In this document: piece after piece, positions 25,901-38,639 of the stretch
How positions within the stretch are numbered: the first letter of the stretch is position 1
Layout: every line of letters begins with the position of its first letter
Assembly (NCBI GenBank): GCA_035041965.1
Contig: JAPYMA010003046.1
Coordinates: forward strand, 32,197 to 96,196
Origin: Anisakis pegreffii
Taxonomy: Eukaryota > Nematoda > Chromadorea > Rhabditida > Anisakidae
Direction: 5' to 3'
DNA: 64,000 nucleotides
Notes under the pieces: model-generated
What the model was told of the DNA's origin: nothing
Seen by the model: the letters and a program-made list of their open reading frames with translations, nothing else
The model's database searches: none
Made by a program: the position numbers and the translations under genes

Positions 25901-28480
25901 TCTCACGCAATATTATTCGGTGCTTATATTGCAAGATCCATTCCTACGACACCATAATAACCATTCAAAAAATTTTTCGAATGCATTCGTTGCTCGCAGA
26001 TTTTGCTTGCAACTCATAAAATGCACCAAGTACACAGATGTATCCATTCAAATTTTATTGTGATCCGTAGACATTAGGCTCAGACTTACTCTTAGGCTTA
26101 TGCTTGGGCTTGTTCGCATGCTTACGTCAGACGTAGGCAGATGGGTGCAGAAATCATAGAGCTGCTTGCAACTTACTAGAAATCAATTTGCTTGCTAGAA
26201 ATCAAGCGGGTGTATCTTAATGATTGCCAGTTTTATTCAGTCCTAACGGCAGGTTTCTTTCCAAGATATCTCGATATGATTGATAGTATCAGGAGCAATT
26301 GAAATTTGCTAATGTATCTGAAAGAAACAAGCTCATTTTGTATCGCTCTGCAATGTCCGACTATTCCTCTTCGACCACTAAAACAATATTCTTCAAAGTA
26401 GTTCAGTTTCAATTTTGCTGTATTTCAATTCTCAGTTCTCCATCGAACAATGAACTGTACAGTGGAATAAATATGTTTGAGGGATGCTGATTGGAAAATC
26501 TATTATTTTCGAATGTTTCTTTAGCATTTTTAATTTGGATAATGATCTTCGAACATGTATGTAAGTTGTTCGTTAAATTGTGATGCTCAGCGGTTTGAGT
26601 AATTAGATTTATTTCTGCCGAAAAATGGTGTAGAAAGACATGAAAATGGAGCAATGAAATTCCAGAATACTATCGGGTGGTATAAAGTTGTGATTTATAC
26701 CATACAAAGTGCAACTGCGTTGCGATAAATTAGTTTCGTTTACTAGAAAGCATTCGGAAGTGAACGGCATTAATGAGGAAAGAAAAATATCGTGATGAAT
26801 TACAATCAATTTCGGATTATTTGCATCGTATCATTCGAATTCGAGCGTTCTTCTGAAGACACGATTCTATTGACCGAGTCAACGAATGAATGCATTCATG
26901 TATTCGCCTCACAAACGAGTGTTCCGCATCACAAAGTAAATTAATCTGCATATGCTTATGGCTAGTCGGAAATATGTTTTTTTTTTTCAATTTTCACCTC
27001 ATTTTCTGAACTGCTAAATAATTTTTAAAGTGATTTTCCATAGTTTACTTCGCATTTCAATCGAATAAGCAAGCATCGTCCACCACAGGATTCCAACAAT
27101 AAGCATTATTGGAATCCTGTGGTGGTCTTTTCCAAAATGTTTGTTATCTGCATGAAAAAATATTCATTTGATCGTTTGGTACTAGTATTGACAGGAGGAT
27201 CTGGCAAGTCAGTAAGCATGAACAAGTTCATGCCGTCCAGGCCACTGATCGACCGAGCTTGATTATGCGCTGATACTACGTTCACATACAAAATGGATGT
27301 GCACATCCTTTAATCAACTGAAGTGGTGATCGTTTGTGCAGTTTTTAGCTGCTTTGTAACTTCGTATTCTGCATTAATCCGGTTCGTTCGTGTGCTCCTT
27401 ACGAAATCATATGCCTTCACTGAACTGTATTTGCAATTGAAGTTCAATTTTACATCATTTTTTTGCACATTTTGAAAGAGTAATATCGTTTTACTGAAGT
27501 CTCATTTTAAGTCAAACCCTGACAATGAGAGTTGACGACACTTTTCCAGTTGCCATTCGCAGAGTTATTGAAATAAACTGAAGTTGCCCTAATTCATACT
27601 CGATAAAATAAATAGATGAGATCAGCTTTAATTAGCACAGCCATCCATCGTTGCTATCAAATATTTATTCATTATTGTTGTTATTTTCGATTCTGATCAA
27701 GGCACATGCTATATGGTGCAATCCTCGTCAGGTCGTACATATGTATATTCATATGGATGTCTATCGTAGTAATTTGTGATTAAACAACAATAGTTTATGC
27801 CGTTTAATATCATGATATTATTTGCTTTTAATGTTGGTTTGTTTAACGTTGCTGTGTACTGTAATTGTTTATGCATCTGCATGATGTGTATTAGTTGCTG
27901 ACCAGTACTCAATTTATGCCACATTTATTTTGCTTATAGAACATCATTCATATAATGCTTTACATTCTTTCAATTTATGCAGTTCAAGTTGGATGCAAAT
28001 TCGTTTAATGAAATGTTCAATGATACCTCGCAACTCCCAGTGAATGCCTTGTTCTTTATTTCGATCGAATTCCCTAATCTGTCAGACGCATTTTTGCTGA
28101 CTGAATTTAACATTCGCTAATAATGAATTGGACTTTCAACTTTGCATTTCCTTAGGACAATGAATAGTACAATCAGATTTGTAGGGTTAGTGTGAAAGAT
28201 TGTCAAAATTTGGATCAAGATCTAATATGACGGTAACAAATGTTTCTCATAATGGTGGTCGGATGAACTCTGAATAGCTGCTTGGATTATTTACTTGTTT
28301 ATTTAGTTGTTACCTTTCACGATATTCAATCCTCAACATCTGTAAACTGTATACATCTCCCTTGATTTCACTTCACTTTATTCGACATTTCTACGAGTAT
28401 TATTTTATATCGACGAACACACTCTGCGTACACATAAACGCTGATGGATAATCTGCGATGTTTTGTTTGAAGAATTTTTT
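23000..28480. other. Gene-poor interval with isolated coding-like fragments
   Basis: No complete gene is seen. Two plus-strand pieces can be joined in phase: 24245-24287 (FQWLNKATLLASIG) and 24514 onward (FVLLSRITANGDF). The minus ORF at 25250-25435 has a good TTGCAG inside it. These may be relics or chance. A long hairpin lies at 27080-27125. Confidence 0.35.
27080..27125. repeat. Perfect 17-bp inverted repeat, 12-nt loop
   Basis: Arm CCACCACAGGATTCCAA (27080-27096) and its exact reverse complement (27109-27125), separated by 12 nt (CAATAAGCATTA). It is more GC-rich than its surroundings. It could be a compact palindromic mobile element or an RNA hairpin. Confidence 0.75.
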
Positions 28481-28531
28481 AGAAGTTCTAAAATGGGAAG
28501 TTGATCAAAGAATCCATTCGATCGCGTCATA

Positions 28532-31427
28532 ATGATCTTTCTTCACTATTCACTGTTTCTGGGTTAGTTTGCAATCACCGAATAAATTGTTTGCGCTCAA
28601 TTATATTCGTTTCAAATCGAACGGAGAATAACTTGCGATGAGTATGATCAATATATATATATTCAGTATAATATTTTGAGTATAATGAGATGAGTATATA
28701 TTCTTCAAAATGAGTATAACTGTTGATAAGAAACAGCTCAATACTGTCCTAAATGTATCTCAAAATTTGTTTGTTTCTTCATCAAATCAGAAAAAAATGG
28801 TATGTCTGTTAGTGAAATGTGAAAGATTTCAGCTTTCGCAGTAAAGCTGCAATTTGTTTCGACACATCAGTGCCCTCATGAAGTGAACGAAAAAATTCAA
28901 CAATGCGTTCATCCAGTTGCACAATACGCCAAAGTTCTTAATCAACAGGTGATTTATTTATTCGATCATCAGTTACGTCTCATTAAGAGTTCGTCACTTC
29001 CTTTCATTATCACTTTCACAAATACGACATTTTCCAAGCATTGGTAGTATGCACTATTCCGAACAGTTACTGAAATTAGACTAGGAGAACATTCGTCTCC
29101 GTGAAAATTTTGGATTGATTCAGCAATCACAATGCTGTAGAGGCTGCAGATGAATTCAGTTTCACTATGAAATGGCCATTTAAAGAGTTTTACTTTGGAG
29201 TACTTCATTCGTTTTATGGATTCAGCTATTTGCTGAATATGTTGCACTTAGTCGTTTACAGCCTTTCATCTTGGACATTTTTTGATCGAAGAAAATGACT
29301 TCCAGTTCTGAAATAAATTCGCAAGGTAATTGCATGAAAAGAATTATGACAAAGTTTGAAATTTCCGAAAATTTGAAGGAAAATACTACCGCTTCACGTA
29401 AATCTCAAAACGACTTTGGACAAGCCATTTCACTTCCAAAACTGGGAGGGCAGGTTTTCAAAGAATTATGTCGGTTGGTCTTATGGAAATCATTATTTTA
29501 TTTGCCTTCCTTAATTTTTAGCAAGCCGTTCTCTCATCAGAGTATATATTATTAATGAAAGTCAAACTTTATTCAAATGATTCATCTCGTGAGTTAGTTT
29601 TGAATAGACACACATCGTTTTACGATAGTCCCTCATCACGTCTGTTACAATAAAGCACCAGAAAATGTCTAATGATGCTTGATAAAGACTCTGTTTGACT
29701 TATTTCGCGAAATCTGAAACGAGCCATCGCAATAAGTTGACATGTAAGTGTACATAGTCAGTGATGTGATAAATATTCAGGTTGGTAAGACACTTCGACT
29801 TGTGCGTTTACGATTATCGTAGAATATGTCCGAAACATATCACCATTAATCTGATTGATGCTTCTTATGGATTCCTTTGTAATGAGGGCTATGACAGTGA
29901 GTTTCTCGAGTTTTTGTTCTGCATTCGTTCTGTGTGCAATATATAACCGCAAGTCTTGTTGAATGCTTTTAAGCAGGTGTTCTCAACCATTTTGAGCAAA
30001 TCGCACACTTCCACTGAGGATGCAGCCGAACTGCCCATCTTCCTTTTGTATCCAACAACATTTAGTGACCATTCTGAAAACGCTTCAGAAAACCGGAAAC
30101 AGTTATGATTATCTAATGTTGAGTATTTGCATCAGGATGATGCAAAAAAAAACATGACCATCACAAAATTTGCATGCATGCAATGGCAACAAATTGTAGA
30201 GGAGCGATTATCGCCTGTGATCGTCCCAAATGAATTGTACTGATAATAATCATATTGACAATTAAGCATTTATGTCAAGTGCCGAATGCCTTATGGAACT
30301 AGATCGAAAACCATCGGTAAAATATTGTCACGATGAAACGCTATCTGACATTGAAAGAGCAAACCATGAAATCGGTATCACAATGCCTCTTAAATTGGCC
30401 AGAATGTGCGAGTGAGTCTTTTTTTCATATGCTGCTTCATATGCTTTCACATGCTTTTCATATGCATTTTGAATTTTCGAACTTTTTGTCACTCAGATTT
30501 TACTGCCAAAGCACTATGCTTAACACATAAATGAACATTACTTTGAGTTACACTAAAACATCTCAATTCAAAACTTTTGCTCGGATATTTCACGCCAATA
30601 TTCATTGACAATATTATAAATTGACAATTAAATGACCACCACCATTAATAGCATTTTGTTCTCATATTCCGCTACACTGTCGCAAGGCAGAAATTTCAGA
30701 ACTTTTGAAACTTTTGAAAAGAAAAAAAACAGATTCTCCTCAATTAACAGTGAAGATAGCCAACTTGAAGGGCACTAAACTTCTTTTCGGGATGTGTTCG
30801 TCTACCAATTCGACACAATTGTGGTGTGTCAGCATGGTCGGTGATTTATCGTGTTCTACGAGATACCACAAAGACACTAATGCCTAACTGTCAATTCACC
30901 GGTCAACCGCAGTCTTCCAATCGTCGTCAAACTGCTGCTCTTCACAGCACCACTCAGTCATCCGCTAAAGTTGCGAATCAAAATGCGCAACAAAATATGC
31001 GACCCAACCAAATGTATCTACAGGTGAGTTTTCATTTCTTAGCGATTCATTAGCATTACTTATGTCACTTACGTCAACTCTTGTAACAGATCACGTTCAT
31101 CGTATTATTTCTTCGTCAAAATATTTACTTAGGATTAATTTTCAGGGTGATAAACGAGCATCCGCGAAATTATCGTCAATAACAGAGACAAAAAATAAGG
31201 ATGATGAAGATTCGAGACGAAGCGACGAGAATGTTGTTGCATCGAAAAGAGATGAAGAATTAATTTATTACGGCAATCAAAAAGTGATCGCTGAACAAAA
31301 CGAACGTAATTCGAGACAACGGCATCATTCAGCTCAGAGCAGTGCTGAAAAATCATTGTTTTGCAATGTTTCATTATTTATTGTGTTATTATTTTCGTGC
31401 ATTAGAAATGTAACTGTTTTATGTTAG
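28532..31427 (+). CDS. Secreted Cys-rich DUF19/T20D4.11-like protein with GPI-type tail (7 exons, 345 aa)
   Basis: Exons 28532-28562, 28833-28948, 29379-29473, 29781-29896, 30267-30411, 30771-31023 and 31146-31427, all in matching phase (1038 nt). MIFLHYSLFLAFAV is a signal peptide. The ectodomain has 12 Cys (residues 24, 35, 80, 89, 97, 114, 127, 140, 167, 176, 185, 208), enough for six disulfides. Blocks include CPHEVNEKIQQC, ISLPKLGGQVFKELC, DASYGFLCNEGYDTF, CLMELDRKPSVKYC, LARMCEALNFFSGCVRLPI and AWSVIYRVLRDTTKTLMP. From memory these resemble the nematode DUF19 family, of unknown function. A Gln/Ser-rich and then charged linker (about 212-320) leads to a hydrophobic C-terminus (323-345, LFCNVSLFIVLLFSC), as for GPI attachment or a tail anchor. 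The start of exon 3 is uncertain: ACAAAG at 29354 is the alternative to TTGAAG at 29378. Introns 4 and 5 end in AAG. The gene is sure; the family name is less so. Confidence 0.82.
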
Positions 31428-34400
31428 TGTAGAAGCATTAAGACAACTTCATTGAATCTTTCACTCATTCAACCATTTCGAACAGGATTTTGCTTTATTC
31501 AAAGATGGTGCGTCCAGAAAATCAGTAAAAGATGGAAACAATATTAACTTTGATACCATTTTCTGGGCGTACAATCATCTGATTTCAACTAGTGAACGGG
31601 GCCAAGATATAAATTTATGATCGATTAGGTTCAGATGATTGATATAATTTGATCGCATGCGATTCTGATATGTTTGAACATTCTATTAGCTTACAACTAT
31701 AACTTTCAGATCTAACTAAACTTTCAATATTGTACAGTTTTTGATCATTTTGTAACGCTTCATTCCAAATGCACAGATACCTCGCCTTGTAAATGCCTTC
31801 TTGAACAAATGAAATTTTGCTTGATCAGCGGAAATTCTTGTAGAATCAAATTTTAGCTGACAAAACATGCGTTGACCATCGCAGTATGAAGCGAATTTCG
31901 TTGAGGTAAGGTAAACTAGGGAAAATTTATTTCCTTGATCACTTTTGGAAGATTGATAGGGTTTGAAAGAGGTTCTAAGAATCCATTTTTTAGTAGCATT
32001 CTTCTGGTAGTAGTGGATTAATTTCAGTGATCATAAAGCATATTAAGATTGCTGGGGTATGAAAGAGGTAATCACATTGAGTTCTGATCATTTTTGTTGA
32101 TATATTGTTCCGTCAATAATTCTGAAGTGCCTTTGCATTTGAAAACCTCTAATAGTGAGATCTACAAAGAATTCGGTTCACCGAAAGACACTGCTTGAAG
32201 AAGCATTTCATAGGACGAATAAATTCGCCCAGTCGAGGCGCAATGGTATTTGTACGATATTATTAGCAAATATTTTCATGAAGAATGTAAAGATTGATGC
32301 ACTCTGTAACTGACAGTAAAGCTCATTCAGTTTTGATGAGTGCAACATATAATGCTCGTTGTAATTTGCATTATCATCCATTCAATTTGTAAGTAAACCT
32401 TTTTAAATGATCTTTCTGTTGCGTTGTATTTGTATCGTTCGTTCTGGTAAGTGTGCAGCAATTTTTTGGTTTAAAATCGTTGCAAAAATCGAGCAGTTAT
32501 CGATACACTTTTCTTGTAAATTTCAAAGTTTCTTTTCATTCAATCACTCAACATCGTCATGCGCCCGAATGTAATCGCACTTCTGTGTGTACTTTGTTAG
32601 CCATTAGCATTTATGAAGAAATTTGTCAAGCATTTGTGAAGAAAATCGTGCTATTTCGATCTAGTTATTTGTTGCATTTGCAGCACAGCAACTAAAATTT
32701 TGTCAAAATTAACATTGTTGCAAATTCGACAGATGAAAAGAAGAAATGGATTAGTGAAAGTTTCAACGTTTGATGAAATTCTATCACAACTGATAACACT
32801 TAACACAAGATAATATGAACAAACTGTATATGAATGAGTGCTCATGCTCGAGCTGTTCAATGCTACTTCTATAGGGGATATGCACTGATATCGTTTCATG
32901 AAAATTGACGTATTCGACTAATCGGAATTGTACAGTGAACCTCATACATTCTTCGCAGTCGGTAAGCGCTGTTCAAATTGTGAGATATGATCATTTTAAA
33001 TGTGATTGTGTTCGAAACTGATGGTCTTTGATAGATCATAGGCTTTGTTGATATCAGCTGTGATTTTACGATCGCATCGACTGCTCTCGATTAATTGCAT
33101 TCAATTGTTTTATCGAAACGTTTTCAGAATGCAACACTCTGAATTCTACAGTGCCAACTAAACACTCATTTCAAGTCACGATTTTTTAAGCAATATTTCT
33201 GGCTGGAATTGTTTTGCATTGATTTAGTTGAGTGGTATGACGGAATGGGAAACATATGCTTCTGGCAATGATGAAATTTGTTGATTTCGTATGCGTCAAG
33301 CGGAGGCAATCCGTTTCTTCGTCTACGTTTTGCGCATCCTCACTTCGGAATCGTCACTGGCTCACCAGTTTTAGAAAAAACCCATAGATCGCTGTAGTCC
33401 ACAAGAGAACGATGACTTTCAGAACCAAACATTTAAGCAGGACATAGGATAACTTTAATCCCACTTATGGTTCTTATAGTCAAATGAAAGGGATTGAAAA
33501 ACAACGCTACTTCAACAGATTCATGACTCGATGAACCGCACTGCCGATAGATGAATAATGAACTCAATTTGGCTGTGTCACTGAAACTTTCCCAAAACAC
33601 ATATCAAAGATTTCATATTGATCTATCAATACTGGTTGTCATCGTGTGGGAATAGATGGCAATTGTGTGAACACTTTCAAGGTAGTTCAATATAATTCTG
33701 CAGTTAAGCGTTTTCCGCAAAACAAGTTCCTGATATTCATTGAGTAGGACCAATTGAAGAATTTTTTTTCTGTGTGATACTCAAATTAGATGTGATCCAA
33801 GAAAATGATGAGAGAGCAAGTCGTGTTCCTACGATAGGCATTAATCCATAACTAAGCATACCTTAATCGACGCAATAATCAACCAGCATTAGCATCTGAG
33901 ATTTGCCTGAAGTTCAGCTAATTTATGCCTTTTGCGGTCTCCTTTCTTAAACCTTGTTTCATGAAATCGCATGCCCAGTAACCCATCTGCATCTCTTCAA
34001 ACGTGTCGCAATCATGTCCAAAGAAATTGTCATCAATTTGAATTGCTATCTTCAAGTTATCGCCATCGACAATATAATGATATTGTATGGGCTTTACGGT
34101 TTGTGGTAGAACACAAACCCACTGTTAGCTATGGTATCTGATGGGATGTGGCTACGATGTTACACGTCAACGATCAAATGATCGTTACTTATTAGGAATG
34201 TCGTTGAAACGACCATCCATAGCCTATTGACTACAAAAGGTATGGGAGGAATGACTGCCCACACGGGCTTCTTTTGCGCGGAAAACCCCACTGCGGTTTT
34301 CGTTAATCTTGACTGAAATTCTCAGCAAAGAAACGGAGATTTTAATTTGAGTAGATTGCGGTTATGGGAAAGGAATTAAAATCGGAGACAGGGAAAGTCA

Positions 34401-34440
34401 GGAACGAAATTTGCAGTTGAGGACACTGAAAATGCATTTG
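31428..34440. other. Gene-poor interval
   Basis: No exon chain was found. An imperfect inverted repeat lies at about 31506-31575 (GTGCGTCCAGAAAAT against a reverse copy near ATTTTCTGGGCGTAC). Short ORFs at 32453-32695 and 32651-32899 overlap on opposite strands and are judged to be noise. Confidence 0.4.
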
Positions 34441-34990
34441 CATTGAAAAAAATGTCCTCATGTAAGTAAAATCACCCGAGAACATGTGTTTCTCTGAATC
34501 TAGAGGTTCTGTGGAATCGAGCGGTGTGGAGAAATTGATATTTTACTCGGCAAACCTGAGAGTTCCGTTAGCTTGAAGACGGTAACCCTTATCGTGCTGT
34601 ATTTCTAAACGAGCACCACTGCACCAATTGAGATACCTTTAAGTTATTAGCTTTATCTCCTTATGTAAGTAAGATCACCCGATAACATATATGTTTTTAT
34701 GAATCTAGAGGTACTGTGGAATCGAATGGTGTGAAGAAATTGATATGTTATTGGCCAAATGTGAGAGGATCGTTAGCTTGAAGATAGTAACCCTCGTAGT
34801 ACTATACTAATGTATAGATCGACCTATAGTAATCAATGTATCTAAACGAGCACCACTGCGCCAGTTGAGATACCTTTAAGAAATTAACTGTATCTGCTCA
34901 TGTAAGCAAAATCGCCCAACAAAATATATGTTTTTCTGAATTCTGAGGTTCTGTGGAATCCAATGGTGTGGAGAAATTGATATGTTGCCA
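34441..34990 (+). repeat. Three tandem copies of the left-edge dispersed repeat
   Basis: The module TGAATCTAGAGGTTCTGTGG, then a TGGTGTGAAGAAATTGATAT block, recurs at about 34495, 34700 and 34938 (spacing about 205 and 238). It is preceded by CATGTAAGTAAAATC and in two copies followed by the GTTAGCTTGAAGA block. The same modules occur, mostly reversed, at 57-830. The third copy is cut off at about 34990. Confidence 0.75.
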
Positions 34991-35493
34991 CGGAAATTCG
35001 TTTTTCCGAAGCCAGCACCCCCAATCAGCAGCTTTTTGTTTTGTGGCCATCCAAAATCAAGTTTCAGAGATTTTCGGTCTTTAGTGGCAATCGACACAAT
35101 GATAAACATTTAAAAATGGCAATGCAGTTCGATGGCCACTGGCCATGAGGTCAATCCTCATTCTTGTGATCAGTTACTTTCGGTTCCGGTCGATGGCCGC
35201 CGATTTTCGAAAGGAAACCGAATTTCGATGGCGTTTAACCGAACTCCATCTCAAACCCAAATTGACGATGTTGTTTTCATGATCATGTTCTCAGTGACTT
35301 TTCATCTAACCATAATCCACAATGCTGAAAACGAAAGCTTCAACTTGAATTCAAATAGAGAAGTTAGCGATGGAAATCAGCATCATTTAATGCAGATTCG
35401 AAGTTGTCTTTATTATAATCATCATAATGGTTATTGTTTTCTAAGATTCATTCAGTTCAGATGATAATGATGGTTCATGAATTTTCACTCGTC

Positions 35494-35721
35494 GCAGCAT
35501 CCAGATATAACAGGTATAACAGATGTAACACTCCGTTGTTATTTTTTGCAGATCACTTCTAGTTGCTATTATCGTCATTTGAAAAAGCTTAATGGATTGG
35601 TTTTTACCCAATTTTTCTCTTGATATTATATTACCAACTTGCTTTTTTGTTAAATTTCAAACTTTTTCATTAGATTTTCCAAATTTCGCTGGTTTCGTTA
35701 ACTGTTATATCTGGATGCTGC
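35494..35721. mobile_element. MITE-like element with 20-bp perfect terminal inverted repeats
   Basis: The left terminus GCAGCATCCAGATATAACAG (35494-35513) is matched exactly by its reverse complement at 35702-35721, giving a 228-bp non-coding AT-rich element. The left arm continues with a near-repeat, GGTATAACAGATGTAAC. No clear target-site duplication is seen, and no transposase is present in the window. The size and TIRs fit a non-autonomous DNA transposon. Confidence 0.7.
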
Positions 35722-35729
35722 TCTGTACT

Positions 35730-38600
35730 GTTTTAGGTGAGTGATGAAGAAACACAACAACCTGGCCAAGGCAGCGAAAGAGTCATATATTACTTGTGAA
35801 GTTTCTAATTATTTTCATTCATTTTCACAATGTCCTTACGAACAGCACTTTCTTATGGACGATCCTCATTGCTTCTGCACTTTGCATTGGTCATCAACAC
35901 AGTGCTACGGTAAAAGTGATTTGTTTTATGTGTGATGAATCATGTGAAAGTGAATGTTGTGAGTGATAAATAAATCATTTTTGCAGCATAGAATTTCTCA
36001 TCAATTCACTGATAATTGCTCATCAGATCATTGTTCGCTGTACTTTCGAATTCGGAACAACATTCATTTTGTTCCGCAAATTAAGCGAACGATTTTCTTA
36101 AATGAATATATTCATATCATCATCCAGGCAGTTGAACCGTACTGACACAATATTGAGCATCTTTTTTGAGAATTTCACGAATCTTTAGTGATTTTCTTGT
36201 ATTCTTGATCATGAAAATAATTGTTTTCACCACGAAAGACAGCTGTGTAAACGCTCATTCAATGGACACGAATGAATGCATTTAAATGATCTTCGCCTTT
36301 GCAAGACTGTGATGATGAATGATATTCGCTTTTTGAGGTAAGTATCAAAAGCAAGTGTGTACCACTATTGTGCAAAGAAATATTGCAAAAATCTGTGTTA
36401 TTCAATGACCAATTTCATCATTCAAAATTTGGCTTCAGTCAATAAATCACTTAAAACCAACAATTTCATCGAATGAATGAATAATCAACTATTCTATCGT
36501 CAGAAATTATATGGAGTTTACGGCAAGAAATTGATTTCTATGAGTATCTTAACGTGATGTTCTCGAGTATGTTCCAATTAAATTTAGGCAGTTAAACTTT
36601 TTTTAGTTTTTGATGTCGTCTTGAAAGTCAGTTGGTGGGATGAAAATGAAACGAAGCACTTGGAACCGAATTCACTTCATCTGTGACTGATTTTCAATCA
36701 ACATCACCTCAGAATTTCAGTCAACAACACAAAACATCACTTCAGCACCCGAATTCATGCTCATGGCTCAACTGTAAAATGAGTTAACAAGTTATTCAGT
36801 TATTTGGCCACAGCATTATAATTCAATGATGATGCAATGAGGCACAAGTGATTCTGGTGATACGTGATACAGGTAATCTGAATATGATCATGCCCATCAC
36901 CTTAGTTGACATGAATCAGTTGTCTAATACTGATGCAGTGATGATTATCTCAATGTCGTAACATTTTCAGGCGACAGACATTTGGTCCATACACCTTTGG
37001 TTGAGATATGTTGTGGCTGACATAACAAACAAGGAATTGAATGTTCTGTACTAATCGTTATCATCTCGAAACATCACCTCAGTCGTTTTTTTTTATACTC
37101 AAAATGCTTCCGAATTCACGATCAATGTATTCATAATGCTTCCGAATCTGATAGCGAACGTCGCAAGAAGCACACTTCCTCTGCAATCGTTGACAAGTGA
37201 TCAAAGACACACGACATCTGGCAATATGACCAGCACCATGTATGCTAATAGTGAGTTTTTGAAGAATCCTCTCGCTATATCAGGAAATCATGAAGAATAT
37301 TTCAGTCCTTTAAGACATTTCACGGATTCCACTATGGTCTTCCCAGCGTTTTTCTCGAATTATATCATATCGACTATGAAATATTGGCTAGGCTCTGCCT
37401 AAAGTAAGACGCAAGGTCACCTTATGGACTCGGTGTTTCGATAAACTGAATAACTCGTGAGACTATCATTTGAAAAATTGTTTCATAGAACTTTTTCTTT
37501 ATGAATTAGTTTTTTGCACTTTTTTCGTAACTTACTCGACGCAATCACCAGTTAGTGTAATCAATCTTCGTTGCAGGATTGCAACTGAAAGACAATTATT
37601 TTGAGTGCAAATCGTCTTTGTTAGATTTTTGTGATGACAGACAATGATTTGTACGGCTTCTATGCAAACATTTCACAACGAAACTTTGATGCGCGAATTC
37701 GGATCGCGCTCTCTGTGCTCAGTTTTACTCGGAGCACAATGATTCATCCGTTCAATCGAATGCTGCTTCTTTCACTGGATTTATTTTAGTGCTGATAGAA
37801 AAGCGAGAAATGATGTGCTTGCTCATTTGACCACACACACTCACGCTGAATTCAGCATTTCCTTCGCTGACCATTTCATTGACCACTCATATGCAGCCAG
37901 CATTGAAGTGTTAGTGCCGATGGCGGCTGCTTTTCTACACGATTTCCTCAGGCTCAGCATCGAAAACGGTTTGCCTTTCATACTGTTTGTATCAAGCAAC
38001 CATTTGACACCTCTGAACGCACAAGCAGACGAGGGGCTGATGGTCATCCCCCATTACTCTCTCCCCTTCACGAATTCCGAAAACTGTCACTAATGATTAT
38101 TCTTAGTGAATTTTTGGTTTTCCTCTTGCACTCACATTCAACTGCTGTTCTACATTCTAATCCATGGAAATTGCAGCCTTTTCCCGCACCACTGCTTCTG
38201 ATTGTTAGCAAATTCGACAAGGTTTATTCTGCATTCTTCATCTTTCAGCATCGTTGAAACATATGCTATTGTTTGTTGATTTGTGTGCTCGTGTATTATA
38301 AACTGTTAAATATTAAAAAAATTTGAAATCTATGAAAAACTCTTTGAGGAAATAACTGCGTTTCATTATAAATTGAAATTGAACATTGATAAATGTGCGA
38401 TTAGCTTCATGATTCTCCATGAATGTCTCAGGATGACGAGTTAGCCGCCATCATTTTAGCAAGGTTTCGAATGCTGTGATTGCGATTACTCCCGAGGGAT
38501 ACCCTTCCGAAGCTATAATGTATGCTTGGAATTTCACTAAAGTTAGAGGGAGTTTCAGTTTCACGAAACGAGTCGTTTTGAGACGAATGTTTTGAGGAGA
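35730..38600. other. Gene-poor interval
   Basis: No gene model was found. ORFs at 37136-37402 and 37815-38093 (plus) are isolated. The second overlaps a minus ORF and has no splice partner. A TTTTCAG at about 36970 opens a 27-codon frame (ATDIWSIHLWLRYVV) that I could not connect to anything. Confidence 0.35.
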
Positions 38601-38639
38601 TAAGCATAAATAAGTATTGTTTTCGACGTCGATGAGTCA

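Noticed and set aside
26072..26120. TTAGGCTC...CTTAGGCTTATGCTTGGGCTT resembles the nematode telomere repeat TTAGGC
   Set aside because: Only two exact TTAGGC units, not in register, with diverged spacers; too little for an interstitial telomere tract.
27106..27306. Minus ORF with MNLFMLTDLPDPPV, slightly like the LPDPF motif of C2 domains in Nedd4-type ligases
   Set aside because: The match is limited to a few residues, no other C2 strands are recognisable and no neighbouring exons were found.
34876..35109. Minus ORF with GGAGFGKT, a P-loop-like string
   Set aside because: No Walker B or other ATPase context, and the frame runs into the dispersed repeat; a chance match.
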